10,600 nucleotides of DNA from JBFWNZ01 sp050250795 (GCA_050250795.1 JBFWNZ010000111.1:1-10600), one strand, 5' to 3'. Shown: positions 1 to 7,448, counted from the stretch's first letter. The notes: a model not told the origin generated them from the sequence alone. Numbers and translations are program-made.

Positions 1-1
1 C

Positions 2-1255
2 AGCACGATCAAGGTCGAGGCCCTGGCCGGGCTGACCACCTTCCTCACCATGGCCTACATCGTCTTCGTCAATCCGGCGATCCTGGCGGATGCCGGCATG
101 GATCGCGGCGCGGTCTTCGTCGCGACCTGCCTCGCGGCCGCCTTCGGCAGCCTCGCCATGGGCCTGCTGGCGAACTATCCCATCGCGCTTGCCCCCGGCA
201 TGGGCCTCAACGCCTTCTTCACATACACCGTCGTCGGCCAGATGGGGCATAGCTGGCAGGTGGCGCTGGGGGCCGTGTTCATTTCCGGCGTTCTGTTCCT
301 GATCCTCAGCCTGCTGCCGGTGCGCGAATGGATCGTCAACGCGATCCCACGCAGCCTGAAGATCGGCATTTCCGCCGGCATCGGCATGTTTCTCGGAATC
401 ATCGCCCTGAAAAACGCCGGGGTGATCGTGGCGCATCCTGCCACGCTCGTCAGCGTCGGCGACCTGGGCCAGCCGGCGACCCTGCTGGCGGCGCTCGGCT
501 TCGCCGCGATGATCGCGTTCGACCGGATGCGCATTCCCGGCGGCATCCTGCTGGCGATCTTCGGGGTCACGGTGCTCGGCATCCTGCTGGGACAGGCCCA
601 GTTCGCCGGCATCGCCTCGATGCCCCCGTCCATCGCCCCGACGCTTCTACAGATGGACGTCGCCGGCGCGCTCCAGATCGGACTGGTGACGATCGTCTTC
701 GCCTTCCTGTTCGTCGACCTGTTCGACACCGCCGGCACGCTGATCGGCGTCGCGCATCGCGCCGGCATGCTGGACGCCCAGGGCCGCCTGCCCCGGCTGC
801 GCAAGGCGCTGCTCGCCGACAGCTGCGCCACCATGGTCGGGGCGACGCTCGGCACCTCGACCACCACCAGCTATATCGAGAGCGCGGCCGGCATCAATGC
901 GGGCGGGCGCACCGGACTGACGGCCGTTATCGTCGCCGTCCTGTTCCTGCTCGCCCTCTTCCTGGCCCCGCTGGCCGCGACGATCCCCGCCTTCGCGACC
1001 GCCCCGGCCCTGCTGTTCGTGGCCTGCCTGATGATCCGCGGCCTGTCCGAAATCGACTGGGACGACGTGACCGAGGCCGCTCCGGCGGCGCTCACCGCGC
1101 TGGCCATGCCGCTGACCTTTTCCATCGCCACCGGGATCGGCATCGGCTTCGTCACCTATGTCGCGGCCAAGCTTCTCTGCGGCCGCATCGGCGAAATCGG
1201 CCTGGCGCCGCCGATCATCGCCGCGGCTTTCGCAATCAAATTCGCCATGCTGTGA
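2..1255 (+). CDS. NCS2 (AzgA-type) purine permease, 5' end cut by window
   Basis: Inner-membrane permease of the AzgA/COG2252 branch of the NCS2 family, which imports adenine, guanine or hypoxanthine by proton symport. The frame is open from base 2, so 417 residues are visible; family members are about 430-455 residues, so roughly 20 N-terminal residues lie outside. The first in-window ATG (base 50) is internal, because the codons before it already encode the conserved EALAGLTTFLTMAYI segment. Visible motifs are NYPIALAPGMGLNAFF (visible residues 58-73, the substrate-site helix region), FVDLFDTAGTL (237-247) and GTSTTTSYIES (284-294), all hallmarks of the AzgA group. Hydrophobic segments run through the whole protein, consistent with the 14-helix fold. 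The stop is TGA at 1253-1255. The exact purine cannot be read from sequence. The gene converges on the minus-strand operon, and the terminator at 1483-1514 may also end its transcript. Confidence 0.93.
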   Translation, partial: STIKVEALAGLTTFLTMAYIVFVNPAILADAGMDRGAVFVATCLAAAFGSLAMGLLANYPIALAPGMGLNAFFTYTVVGQMGHSWQVALGAVFISGVLFLILSLLPVREWIVNAIPRSLKIGISAGIGMFLGIIALKNAGVIVAHPATLVSVGDLGQPATLLAALGFAAMIAFDRMRIPGGILLAIFGVTVLGILLGQAQFAGIASMPPSIAPTLLQMDVAGALQIGLVTIVFAFLFVDLFDTAGTLIGVAHRAGMLDAQGRLPRLRKALLADSCATMVGATLGTSTTTSYIESAAGINAGGRTGLTAVIVAVLFLLALFLAPLAATIPAFATAPALLFVACLMIRGLSEIDWDDVTEAAPAALTALAMPLTFSIATGIGIGFVTYVAAKLLCGRIGEIGLAPPIIAAAFAIKFAML

Positions 1256-1305
1256 CCCCCGCGAAAGATTCTGCTGCGACGACGCGTCTCATGGACGGAT
1301 TCAGC

Positions 1306-1334
1306 GTGACAGAAAGCATCCCTTCGTATACATT
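1306..1334 (+). promoter_or_regulatory. Possible sigma-70-type promoter for the small RNA
   Basis: GTGACA at 1306-1311 resembles a -35 box (5 of 6 to TTGACA). TATACATT at 1327-1334 can supply a -10 box: TACATT at 1329-1334 gives a 17-nt spacer with 4 of 6 matches, while TATACA at 1327-1332 gives a 15-nt spacer. Transcription would start near 1340-1342, just ahead of the foldable region. The stretch 1301-1360 is about 48% GC, clearly lower than the flanking genes, as expected for a promoter region. This is a motif match only. Positions 1256-1305, between the permease stop and this site, show nothing I can assign. Confidence 0.4.
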
Positions 1335-1340
1335 CCTGCG

Positions 1341-1514
1341 CACAATAATTGCCGAAACGCCGCAATTCAGTGTCGGCGTGGAACGGCCCAAGTTTGGGGA
1401 GGGAAGCAGGGTCCAAAACGTCGGACCGCTTCGCAAAAGCAAGCGAGAAGCCGATTCCACGACCCTGAGACCAGATTGCGAGGGGCCTGCGTTTAACGCA
1501 GGCCCTTCTTTTTT
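1341..1514 (+). ncRNA. Candidate structured small RNA, family not recognised
   Basis: Between the permease and tag lies a non-coding stretch that can fold into nested helices. A basal stem pairs 1361-1366 with 1475-1480 and 1367-1370 with 1465-1468, leaving a six-base bulge at 1469-1474. A second stem pairs 1377-1383 with 1455-1461 and 1384-1386 with 1451-1453, with A1454 bulged. Inside it sit three hairpins: 1387-1390 with 1395-1398; 1410-1414 with 1423-1427; and 1428-1431 with 1441-1444, the last continued by 1433-1434 with 1439-1440 and closed by an AAAA loop. An intrinsic terminator follows directly. A possible promoter stands upstream, giving a transcript of about 170-175 nt. I do not recognise tRNA, tmRNA, RNase P, SRP RNA or a known riboswitch. 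Length is compatible with 6S RNA, but the three-hairpin junction is not the usual long rod. It could also be a 3' UTR-derived RNA of the permease. The 5' end is inferred. Confidence 0.5.
1483..1514 (+). terminator. Rho-independent terminator, plus direction
   Basis: GGGCCTGCG (1483-1491) pairs perfectly with CGCAGGCCC (1497-1505) around a TTTAA loop, and TTCTTTTTT (1506-1514) follows. This is a strong intrinsic terminator for plus-strand transcripts, either the candidate small RNA or the permease mRNA. It ends five bases before the stop codon of tag on the other strand. Read in the minus direction, the hairpin is followed by CTCGCAATC and has no U-tract, so it is not a convincing terminator for the operon. 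Confidence 0.9.
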
Positions 1515-1519
1515 GGGGA

Positions 1520-2077
1520 TCAGCCCTGCCAGAAGCCTTCGGGCACCCGCATCCAGGGCGGGTTGAGCGCGGCGATCCGCGCCTGCACCGCACAATCGGC
1601 GCGGTGCGTGCCCGGCAGATAGCCGAGGCTCATCAGGAATTCGCCGGTGATCTCGCCACCCGTGAAGCGGAACTGCCGCTTGAAGGCGCGGATCCAGTCC
1701 TCCTTGCGCAGCGGATGCTGCGCCGCCAGCCAGCCGGCGAATCCGCCATGGCTGGCCCGCATCGCCTGAATCTGGCCTGCATTATGGATGATCGCGTCGA
1801 TCTTCAGCCGGTTGCGGATGATCCCCGGATCGGCCAGCAGGCGCGCGACGTCTTCCGGGCCGAACGCCGCGACCCGGTCCACGGCGAACTCCGCGAAGGC
1901 CTGGCGCAGCGCCGCCCGCTTCTTCAGCACGGTCAGCCAGGACAGCCCCGCCTGCATGATCTCCAGCGCCAGCCGCTCGAACAGGACCGTCTCATCCTCC
2001 GACGGGAACCCGTATTCCCGGTCGTGATAGGGACCGTGCCAGGGATGGTCCGCGGCAATGGCGCAATAACCGCTCAT
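1520..2077 (-). CDS. tag: DNA-3-methyladenine glycosylase I
   Basis: Cytoplasmic base-excision repair enzyme that removes 3-methyladenine from alkylated DNA. The product is 185 residues, against 187 for E. coli Tag. The family zinc site is complete: C5 and H18 near the N-terminus, H158 and C162 in the HRADC motif. E39, in LEIMQAGLSWLTVLKKR, matches the purine-binding Glu38 of E. coli Tag. The helix-hairpin-helix-like stretch LADPGIIRNRLKIDAII is also present. The start is the ATG at 2075-2077. It overlaps the stop of the DUF1467 gene as ATGA, and MSGYCAIAADHPWHG aligns with family N-termini. An in-frame ATG further upstream (2182) would add 35 Arg-rich residues without similarity. No Shine-Dalgarno sequence is apparent, so translation is probably coupled to the DUF1467 gene. 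It is the last gene of the minus-strand block. Confidence 0.95.
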   Translation of the reverse strand: MSGYCAIAADHPWHGPYHDREYGFPSEDETVLFERLALEIMQAGLSWLTVLKKRAALRQAFAEFAVDRVAAFGPEDVARLLADPGIIRNRLKIDAIIHNAGQIQAMRASHGGFAGWLAAQHPLRKEDWIRAFKRQFRFTGGEITGEFLMSLGYLPGTHRADCAVQARIAALNPPWMRVPEGFWQG

Positions 2078-2319
2078 GGCGCGGCGGAGTAGCGGAGGCT
2101 GACGACGCCCGCGTCGATCGCCAGATAAACGCCGGCCCAGACGATTGTCGCGATCAGGGTGGTGACGGCGAATTTCAGCCACAGCCGCGGCCGGGCCGGC
2201 GCGCTCGTCTCATGCCCCTGCTCCGGCACCTCGACCGGGCGGTTGCCCCAAGGCAGCACGGTGAACAGGACCAGCCACCAGATGATGACATAGGCGACGA
2301 TGCCGGTGCCGATTCCCAT
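2074..2319 (-). CDS. DUF1467 family small membrane protein
   Basis: An 81-residue protein of the DUF1467 family, whose function is unknown and which in alphaproteobacteria commonly sits directly after mce. Two hydrophobic segments are visible, at about residues 4-23 and 49-71. They are separated by a polar, Pro/Arg-rich loop with the characteristic WWLVLFTVLPWG and NRP sequence at the end of the first helix. A short helical hairpin in the inner membrane is therefore likely. The ATG at 2317-2319 lies four bases after the mce stop codon, and GGAGCAGG at 2329-2336, inside the end of mce, can act as the ribosome binding site nine bases upstream. Its TGA overlaps the tag start as ATGA. Family assignment is confident; any role is unknown. 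Confidence 0.88.
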   Translation of the reverse strand: MGIGTGIVAYVIIWWLVLFTVLPWGNRPVEVPEQGHETSAPARPRLWLKFAVTTLIATIVWAGVYLAIDAGVVSLRYSAAP

Positions 2320-2323
2320 GGCG

Positions 2324-2728
<405 letters not shown>

Positions 2729-2734
2729 GTCCGT

Positions 2735-2739
2735 TCCCT
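2735..2739 (-). promoter_or_regulatory. Shine-Dalgarno site favouring the mce start at 2728
   Basis: Read on the minus strand, AGGGA sits six bases before the ATG at 2726-2728. The two upstream ATGs that overlap the rnj stop have no comparable sequence in front of them. Together with where the family homology begins, this decides the start. It is a short motif, and coupled translation from the earlier ATGs is not excluded. Confidence 0.55.
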
Positions 2740-2754
2740 GCTGCTTCTGCGTCA

Positions 2755-4431
2755 TCATATCCGAAACAGATGCACGTCGACCTGCGGGCGCTTGCCGCAA
2801 GTCTCGCGCAGCACGCGGCGCACCGCCCGGCGCACGGCCTCGGCAACGGCGCCATCGTCCTTCCGCGCCGCAGCCGACAGGCTCTCGACCGCCGATTCCA
2901 CCGATTCCCGAACCCTGTCCGCCAGGTCCGGATCGGTCTCGGGGTCATAGACGCCTGGCGCGCTGATCCGGGCGTCGCCCGCAACCCGGCCCTTGCGGTC
3001 CATGGCCATGGCCACCGCCATCGCGCCGTTCCAGGCCATCTTGCGCCGCTGCCGCAGCACCGGCCCTTCCAGCGCGATCAGGCGGTTGCCGTCGACGGCA
3101 AGGCGTCCCGAAAACACCTCGTCGATCACCGCCGCCTCGCCGGGCGCGATCCGGACCACGCTGCCATTGGCGATCGTGATCGCGCGCGGCACCTGGCATT
3201 CCAGCGCCAGCTTCGCATGGGCCGCGAGATGACGCGGCTCGCCGTGAACGGGCACCGCGACCCGCGGCCTGACCCAGCGATACATCTGAGCCAGTTCGTC
3301 GCGCGCCGGATGGCCCGACACATGCACGCCTGCGCGGTCGCCCGAAACGACCGCGATGCCCCGTTCGACCAGCCGGTTCTGCAAGCGTCCGATGGCCTGT
3401 TCGTTGCCGGGAATCTTGCGGCTGGAAAAGACCACGGTATCGCCGGCGTCCAGGCTCACATGCGGGTGCCCGCCCCCGGCGATCCGGGGCAGCGCCGCGC
3501 GCGGCTCGCCCTGGCTGCCCGTGCAGATGATGAGGGTCCGTTCCCGCGGCAGGAACCCGACATGCTCCTCGGAGACGAAGGGCGGCAGGTGGCCCAGATA
3601 GCCCGAGGCCCGTGCCGCCGCATAGACGCGCCACAGCGACCGGCCGACCAGCGCCACGTCGCGCCCCAGGGCGTGCCCCACCTTCGCCACGGTCTCAAGC
3701 CGCGCAACATTCGAGGCAAAACAAGCGACTGCGACGCGTTGCTCGCAATTCTCCGCAATTCGCAGCAGGTTCTCGTAAACGTCCCCTTCCGATCCCGAGC
3801 TGCCCTCGACCATGGCATTGGTCGAATCGCAGACCATCGCGTCGATCCCCTCCTCGCCCGCGCGGATCAGCGCGGCCTCGTCGGTCGTCGGGCCGATCAC
3901 CGGGTCGGGGTCCAGCTTCCAGTCGCCGGTGTGCAGAACCCGGCCCGCGGGGGTGCGCACGACCAGGGCATTGGGCTCGGGGATGGAATGGGTCAGGGTG
4001 ATGAGTTCGAGATCGAAGGGCGCGACCGAGAACCTGCCCGACAGCGGCACCTCATGCAGGGGGACCTCCTGCAGCAGATCGGCCTCCGCCAGCTTGTGGC
4101 GCAGGAAGTTCGCGGTGAAGGGCGTGGCATAGATCGGGCAGCGCAGCCGCCGCCAGAGATAGGGCACGGCGCCCAGATGGTCCTCATGGGCATGCGTCAG
4201 CACAAGGCCGACCAGATCCTTGCGGCGCTCCTCGATAAAGGCCGGATCGGGCGTGATCACCTCGACCCCCGGCGTGGTGTCGTCGCCGAAGGTGATGCCC
4301 AGATCGACCATCAGCCATTTCCCGGCATGGCCGTAGAGGTTGAGGTTCATGCCGATCTCGCCGGTCCCGCCCAGCGGCAGGAACAGGAGTTCGCCGTCTC
4401 CCGGCTCGCCGGTGTCCGCGTATCCCGTCAT
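2755..4431 (-). CDS. rnj: Ribonuclease J (metallo-beta-lactamase / beta-CASP)
   Basis: Cytoplasmic RNase with 5'-3' exonuclease and endonuclease activity, used in mRNA turnover and rRNA or tRNA end maturation. The product is 558 residues, normal for the family. The N-terminal metallo-beta-lactamase fold (about 14-210) carries HAHEDH at 80-85, H148 (LTHSIPE) and D170 in HTGDWKLD, which together form the two-zinc site. The beta-CASP domain (about 210-375) includes TGSQGEP (304-310) and SSRKIPGNEQ (336-345). The SGHPARDEL motif (372-380) and the VHGEPRHL motif (395-402) return to the lactamase fold and supply the remaining histidines. A C-terminal domain follows (about 450-558). The ATG at 4429-4431 overlaps the coaX stop as ATGA, with no strong Shine-Dalgarno sequence, so coupling to coaX is likely. 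No key residue is missing. Confidence 0.96.
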   Translation of the reverse strand: MTGYADTGEPGDGELLFLPLGGTGEIGMNLNLYGHAGKWLMVDLGITFGDDTTPGVEVITPDPAFIEERRKDLVGLVLTHAHEDHLGAVPYLWRRLRCPIYATPFTANFLRHKLAEADLLQEVPLHEVPLSGRFSVAPFDLELITLTHSIPEPNALVVRTPAGRVLHTGDWKLDPDPVIGPTTDEAALIRAGEEGIDAMVCDSTNAMVEGSSGSEGDVYENLLRIAENCEQRVAVACFASNVARLETVAKVGHALGRDVALVGRSLWRVYAAARASGYLGHLPPFVSEEHVGFLPRERTLIICTGSQGEPRAALPRIAGGGHPHVSLDAGDTVVFSSRKIPGNEQAIGRLQNRLVERGIAVVSGDRAGVHVSGHPARDELAQMYRWVRPRVAVPVHGEPRHLAAHAKLALECQVPRAITIANGSVVRIAPGEAAVIDEVFSGRLAVDGNRLIALEGPVLRQRRKMAWNGAMAVAMAMDRKGRVAGDARISAPGVYDPETDPDLADRVRESVESAVESLSAAARKDDGAVAEAVRRAVRRVLRETCGKRPQVDVHLFRI

Positions 4432-5201
4432 GCCGGCCGATTATGGCGATAGATTTCGAGCAGGCCCCGCACCGTCATGTCGCTGTCGATGGCCCCGATG
4501 ACGTCCGTCGCCTCCGCGAACAGCGGCGCAAGGCCCCCGGTCGCGATGACCTGCAACGGGTCGCCGTATTCCGTGCGTATCCGCTCCACCAATCCCTCGA
4601 TCATGCCGACATATCCCCAGAAAACTCCCGACTGCATCGCCGGGACCGTCGCCTTGCCGATCACCTTGTCCGGCCGGCGGACGGCGACCCTCGGCAGTTG
4701 CGCGGCCGCCATGTACAGCGCCTCGATGGACAGGTTGATGCCCGGCGCGATGACGCCGCCGATATAGGCGCCCTCGGCGTCGACCACGTCGAAGGTCGTC
4801 GCCGTGCCGAAATCGACGATGATCAGGTTCCCGCCGAAGCGGTTGAAGGCCGCGACGGTGTTCACCAGCCGGTCCGCGCCGACCTGGTCCGGCCGGTCCA
4901 CCCGCACCATCAGCGGCATGTCGATCTGGGGGCTGCCGATCACCAGCAGGTCGCCGGGGAAATAGCGCTCGCACAGCTTGACCAGGTTGAACTGCGCCTC
5001 GGGCACCACGCTGGCGACCACGACCGCATGGATGTCCGCCGGCACCAGCCCGGCAAGCCCCATGAGCTGGGTCAGCCAGACCGCGTATTCGTCGGCGGTG
5101 CGCTTCGGATTGTTCGCGCAGCGCCAGACGCCGACGGATTTGTCCCCGTCGAATACGGCAAAGACCACGTTGGTGTTGCCGGAATCGATTGCCAGCAGCA
5201 T
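4428..5201 (-). CDS. coaX: Type III pantothenate kinase
   Basis: Catalyses the first step of CoA synthesis, ATP-dependent phosphorylation of pantothenate, in the cytoplasm. It belongs to the ASKHA fold, needs a monovalent cation, and the type III class is known not to be feedback-inhibited by CoA. Visible motifs are DSGNTN at 6-11 (phosphate-binding P-loop analogue, D6), VGADR at 107-111 with the catalytic-base position D110, and DFGTATTFD at 130-138. GGVIAPGINLS (148-158) follows. The product is 257 residues, typical for the family. AGGAG at 5211-5215, overlapping the end of birA, lies nine bases before the ATG at 5199-5201 and supports this start. The stop overlaps the rnj start as ATGA. 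The enzyme provides CoA, which links it loosely to Mce further down the operon. Confidence 0.96.
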   Translation of the reverse strand: MLLAIDSGNTNVVFAVFDGDKSVGVWRCANNPKRTADEYAVWLTQLMGLAGLVPADIHAVVVASVVPEAQFNLVKLCERYFPGDLLVIGSPQIDMPLMVRVDRPDQVGADRLVNTVAAFNRFGGNLIIVDFGTATTFDVVDAEGAYIGGVIAPGINLSIEALYMAAAQLPRVAVRRPDKVIGKATVPAMQSGVFWGYVGMIEGLVERIRTEYGDPLQVIATGGLAPLFAEATDVIGAIDSDMTVRGLLEIYRHNRPA

Positions 5202-5213
5202 GTCCCCACGCTC

Positions 5214-5978
5214 CTAGAAGAAAACGTCGCCGGCCGTCACGGTGCGGCGCACCCCGGGCCCGGTCTCAAGCAACAGGGCCCCCTCGCCGTCCATGCCGGC
5301 AAAGCACCCATGGATTTCGCCGTCCGGCAGCCGCACCCGGATTTGTTCGCCCAGTCCCTGCGCCCTGGCAAGCCAGGCTTCGCGCACCGGGGCGATGCCC
5401 CCATTCTGCCATCGCCGACGCCAGCCGTCGAATGCCTCAACGACGTACCCCAGCAGGCCCCCGGCCGACACGCCTTCCGCACCGGCCGCATGCAGGCCGG
5501 TCGCCGGATAATCCGCAAGCCGCGGCGCATCGGCGATGTTCACCCCGCAGCCCAGCACCAGCCAGGCGACGGAACCGTCCGCACTGCCCGAGGATTCGAG
5601 CAGGATGCCGGCCGTCTTGGCGCCGTCGACCAGCACGTCGTTCGGCCATTTGAACCGCACCGCGCGAGACGGCGGCAGCACCGCGGCCAGCGCGTCGCCC
5701 AACGCCACCGCGGCCACCAGCGACAGCTGCGCCGCCAGCCCCGCGCTCACGCCGGGCCGCAGCAGCAGCGAGAAATAGAGGTTCCCGGGCGGCGAGACCC
5801 AGTGCCGGCCGCGCCGGCCGCGGCCGGCGGTCTGCATGTCGGCCCAGACCACCGTACCGTCCGCCGCCCCGTCCGCCGCAAGACGGCGCGCCTCGTCGTT
5901 GGTCGAGGCGAGCGTCTCGAAATGCAGCAGCCGATAGGCCGGCGGCAGCGCGGGCGTGGCGCCCATGCGCTCGGACAT
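5214..5978 (-). CDS. birA: Biotin--[acetyl-CoA-carboxylase] ligase, monofunctional
   Basis: Joins biotin via biotinyl-5'-AMP to the lysine of carboxyl carrier domains, such as AccB and propionyl-CoA carboxylase. The 254-residue product contains the class II synthetase-like catalytic core: STNDEAR (25-31), the biotinyl-AMP loop GRGRRGR (52-58), KWPNDVL (110-116), K121 in KTAGILLE corresponding to the catalytic-site lysine, and GCGVNI (143-148). A short C-terminal SH3-like part follows. The N-terminal winged-helix DNA-binding domain of E. coli BirA (321 residues) is absent, so this protein should not act as a biotin-operon repressor. The ATG at 5976-5978 overlaps the nuoN stop as ATGA, and no good Shine-Dalgarno sequence is seen. 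A second ATG four codons later is an alternative start. coaX begins 12 bases after the stop. Confidence 0.95.
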   Translation of the reverse strand: MSERMGATPALPPAYRLLHFETLASTNDEARRLAADGAADGTVVWADMQTAGRGRRGRHWVSPPGNLYFSLLLRPGVSAGLAAQLSLVAAVALGDALAAVLPPSRAVRFKWPNDVLVDGAKTAGILLESSGSADGSVAWLVLGCGVNIADAPRLADYPATGLHAAGAEGVSAGGLLGYVVEAFDGWRRRWQNGGIAPVREAWLARAQGLGEQIRVRLPDGEIHGCFAGMDGEGALLLETGPGVRRTVTAGDVFF

Positions 5979-7423
5979 CAGCCGGGAAAGAAGGTGGTCG
6001 CCGCAGCGGCCGCGCTGTTGAGAAGCGGCGTCGGCCACAGGAAGAAGAACACGTTGATGATCGCGCTGGCGCCCAGGACGAGCGTGATGCCGCGGCCGAC
6101 ATTGCGGTCGAACGGCTCGGCCGCCTCGTCGAAATACATGACCTTGACGATGCGCAGATAGTAGTAGGCCGCGATCACGCTGCTGACCACGCCGATGACC
6201 GCCAGCGTGTACAGCCCTTCCTGCATGGCCGAGAGGAAGACGTAGAGCTTGCCGAAGAATCCGGCCAGCGGCGGAATGCCGGCCATCGAGAACATGAAGA
6301 CGAAGAGGGCCAGCGCAAGGCGCGGATCGGTGCGCGCAAGGCCGGACAGGTCGTCGATATTCTCCACCATCCGTCCGCCGCGCCGCATCGACAGGATGCA
6401 GGCGAAGGCGCCGACATTCATCACCAGATACAGCGCGAGATAGATCAGAACGCCCTGCAGGCCGTCCTTGCTGCCGGCCGCCACGCCGATCAGCGCATAG
6501 CCCACATGGCCGATGGAACTGTAGGCCATCAGCCGCTTGATGTTGGTCTGGCCGATGGCCGCCAGCGCACCCAGGACCATCGACAGGATCGAGACGACGA
6601 CGATCACCTGCCGCCATTCCGCGATCAGGTCGCCGAACGGGTCGAGCACGGCGCGCATCAGCAGCGCGAAGGCCGCCACCTTCGGCGCGATGGAGAAGAA
6701 GGCCGTCACCGGCGTCGGCGCCCCTTCATAGACATCCGGCGTCCACATATGGAACGGCACCGCGGAAATCTTGAAGGCGAAGCCCGCCAGCAGGAAGACG
6801 AGGCCGACGACCACGCCGAGATTCGGCGCCCCGGCGGCAAACGCGCGGCCCAGCGTCTCGAAGCCGGTGCTGCCGGCAAAGCCATAGATCAGCGATGCGC
6901 CATAGAGCAGCAGGCCCGAGGACAGCGCGCCGAGCACGAAATATTTCAGGCCCGCCTCGGTCGAGCGGATCGAATCGCGCTGGAACGCGGCCACGACATA
7001 CAGCGCGAGGCTCTGCAGCTCCAGACCGACATACAGCGCGATCAGGTCGTTCGCCGACACCATCATCATCATGCCGAGTGCCGCGAACACGACCAGGACC
7101 GGATACTCGAACCGGGCCATGCCCTCGCGCAGCATGAAGCCGCGGCCGATCACCAGCGTCACGATGGTGCCGATCAGCACCAGCGCCTTCATGAACACGG
7201 CGAACTGGTCGAGCACGAACATCCCGCCGAAGACCGTGACGCGCATGCCCGAGCGGGTCAGCACCATGATCAGGGCAACGGCCAGGACGATCAGCGCCAG
7301 CCCGTGGACCAGCCGGTAGGCACGGTCGGGCCGGGCGAACACGCCGACCATCATCATCGCCATGCCGCCCAGCGCCAGCAGCAGTTCCGGATAGACCGGC
7401 ATCAGATCGGGAAGCTGACCCAT
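5978..7423 (-). CDS. nuoN: NADH-quinone oxidoreductase subunit N
   Basis: Antiporter-like membrane subunit of respiratory complex I, one of three that carry out proton translocation driven by NADH-ubiquinone electron transfer. The product is 481 residues, the usual length, with about 14 hydrophobic segments. Proton-channel residues line up with E. coli NuoN numbering within two positions: E135 (YVGLELQSL), K160 (TEAGLKYFVLGA), K218 (FKISAVPFHMW) and K248 (SIAPKVAA). The family signature GQTNIKRLMAYSSIGHVGY is present. I chose the ATG at 7421-7423 because MGQLPDLMPVYPELLL matches family N-termini. The frame is open up to 7525, but that extension is Arg-rich and overlaps nuoM. AGGGAG (7435-7440) and GAGG (7427-7430) precede the start. 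It follows nuoM by 25 bases and overlaps birA as ATGA. Confidence 0.97.
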   Translation of the reverse strand: MGQLPDLMPVYPELLLALGGMAMMMVGVFARPDRAYRLVHGLALIVLAVALIMVLTRSGMRVTVFGGMFVLDQFAVFMKALVLIGTIVTLVIGRGFMLREGMARFEYPVLVVFAALGMMMMVSANDLIALYVGLELQSLALYVVAAFQRDSIRSTEAGLKYFVLGALSSGLLLYGASLIYGFAGSTGFETLGRAFAAGAPNLGVVVGLVFLLAGFAFKISAVPFHMWTPDVYEGAPTPVTAFFSIAPKVAAFALLMRAVLDPFGDLIAEWRQVIVVVSILSMVLGALAAIGQTNIKRLMAYSSIGHVGYALIGVAAGSKDGLQGVLIYLALYLVMNVGAFACILSMRRGGRMVENIDDLSGLARTDPRLALALFVFMFSMAGIPPLAGFFGKLYVFLSAMQEGLYTLAVIGVVSSVIAAYYYLRIVKVMYFDEAAEPFDRNVGRGITLVLGASAIINVFFFLWPTPLLNSAAAAATTFFPG

Positions 7424-7448
7424 CGTCCTCGTCTCTCCCTCGCCGATC

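Noticed and set aside
1158..1496. Short plus-strand open frames across the permease end and the intergenic region
   Set aside because: They begin inside the permease gene in another frame, their products look like random Arg/Ser-rich sequence, and the intergenic part is better explained by an RNA fold and terminator.
1341..1514. Reading the intergenic RNA as 6S RNA, SRP RNA or a TPP riboswitch
   Set aside because: The length suits 6S RNA, but the fold is a three-hairpin junction and the neighbours differ from the usual 6S locus. GGGAAGCAG recalls SRP RNA and CTGAGA recalls the TPP element, but the surrounding conserved parts of both are missing.
5813..5828. Perfect 16-base GC palindrome GCCGGCCGCGGCCGGC inside birA
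   Set aside because: It encodes part of the essential GRGRRGR biotinyl-AMP loop, and Gly/Arg/Ala codons in a GC-rich genome make such palindromes likely. No second copy was noticed.
2770..6161. Very long plus-strand open frames (2770-4452 and 4443-6161) opposite rnj, coaX and birA
   Set aside because: The translations are rich in Arg, His, Asp, Gln and Pro and have no recognisable motifs, as expected for the complement of GC-rich genes with G/C third positions. The minus-strand proteins have full families and catalytic residues.
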